Assembly (NCBI GenBank): GCA_030549775.1
Contig: CM060181.1
Coordinates: forward strand, 47,374,218 to 47,438,217
Origin: Tamarix chinensis
Taxonomy: Eukaryota > Streptophyta > Magnoliopsida > Caryophyllales > Tamaricaceae
Length of the DNA: 64,000 nucleotides
Direction of reading: 5' to 3'
The notes under the pieces were generated by a model, which worked only from the letters and a program-made list of their open reading frames with translations, was not told the DNA's origin and did no database searches. Shown piece by piece: positions 63,592 to 64,000 of this stretch. The first letter of the stretch is position 1; each line of letters opens with the position of its first letter. Position numbers and translations under genes: made by a program.

Positions 63592-64000
63592 TCCAAATCA
63601 TAAATTATATCCCCAAAACTTGAAAGTATGATGGTGTTTCCTTAACTACAAGCTACTCTTTCAATTCATGTAAGTGGGAGGCTAAGAACCATGTTGAAAA
63701 TGACTTTGTGATACATAAGCAGTGAATATTATCAGCATATTAAATTAACTTCCAAGAGCAAAGCACTTAGATATTGAACACGGGGATCAAATGATGCTTA
63801 AAACACATGGATCTTGAACACTAGCATTCTAAAATTAGTAAGTATAAATTCAAAATAGTATAAATTGAAAACAAACTAAATGATGGAGGAGGAGAACCGA
63901 AATTAGTAAAATCTAAAATAGTAGTTCAAAATAGGTCGAAGACCAAACAATCAAAGATGCATTTATTTTAAACGCGCATTGTAAATCTATATTAAAAGTC
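63592..64000. other. Unassigned sequence at the right edge
   Basis: AT-rich sequence beyond the family B LTR end. No LTR, gene or repeat is recognised in it. The five bases after the LTR are TCCAA, but the matching left-hand duplication was lost with the missing 5' LTR. Confidence 0.4.

Overview
The window is flowering-plant nuclear DNA. The evidence is one 27-exon leucine-rich-repeat receptor kinase gene with plant-type introns, followed by about 50 kb of nested Ty3/gypsy LTR retrotransposons, AT-rich spacers, trinucleotide microsatellites and MITE-like elements. I cannot name the species; an eudicot or magnoliid is the best guess. No tRNA, rRNA, CRISPR array or bacterial feature was seen. 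Region 1-9.5 kb: an AT-rich upstream region, a GA/CT-rich promoter and leader (about 1.36-1.9 kb), then a complete ERECTA (ER) gene on the + strand. Its coding exons run from 2230 to 9077 and predict 988 residues: signal peptide, paired-Cys N-cap, 20 LRRs (one per exon), one transmembrane helix and an intact Ser/Thr kinase. Two introns contain local duplications that copy their 3' splice site, and one intron carries a MITE-like insertion. Region 9.5-11.9 kb: AT-rich spacer with a Mutator-like MITE (10457-10793) flanked by a perfect 10-bp target-site duplication. Region 11.9-40 kb: nested retrotransposons. The oldest is a decayed Ty3/gypsy element R on +, now in three pieces (gag-protease 21780-23450, end of RT and RNase H 35612-36370, integrase 39684-40060). 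R is broken up by a gag-only element with a long 3' LTR (gag 11890-12900, LTR 13162-21741, itself holding a 5.2-kb solo LTR at 15392-20594), by a full-length 11.2-kb minus-strand element (24436-35611) and by a solo LTR (36377-39683). Region 40-51.5 kb: a truncated minus LTR (40062-41646), then an element with giant LTRs (41647-51543) whose pol 3' half is open apart from one TGA. It looks like a recombinant between two insertions. Region 51.5-64 kb: a decayed + strand Ty3/gypsy element (LTR end 51544-52311, gag-pol 52312-57554, 3' LTR 57555-63591) with another 3.0-kb solo LTR inside its 3' LTR (58219-61252), then about 400 bases of unassigned sequence. The least expected signal is shared architecture in several of these 3-5 kb LTRs: a TATA box after a CT-rich U3, a conserved palindrome followed by a splice-donor-like site, a fast-changing tandem array, repeated hairpins, a three-stem-loop cassette, and a conserved acceptor-like TGTGCAGG. 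Two LTR families also end in a hairpin whose stem varies in a compensatory way. Together these suggest a structured LTR leader with its own intron. This is inference and untested. Apart from ERECTA, no host gene is supported.
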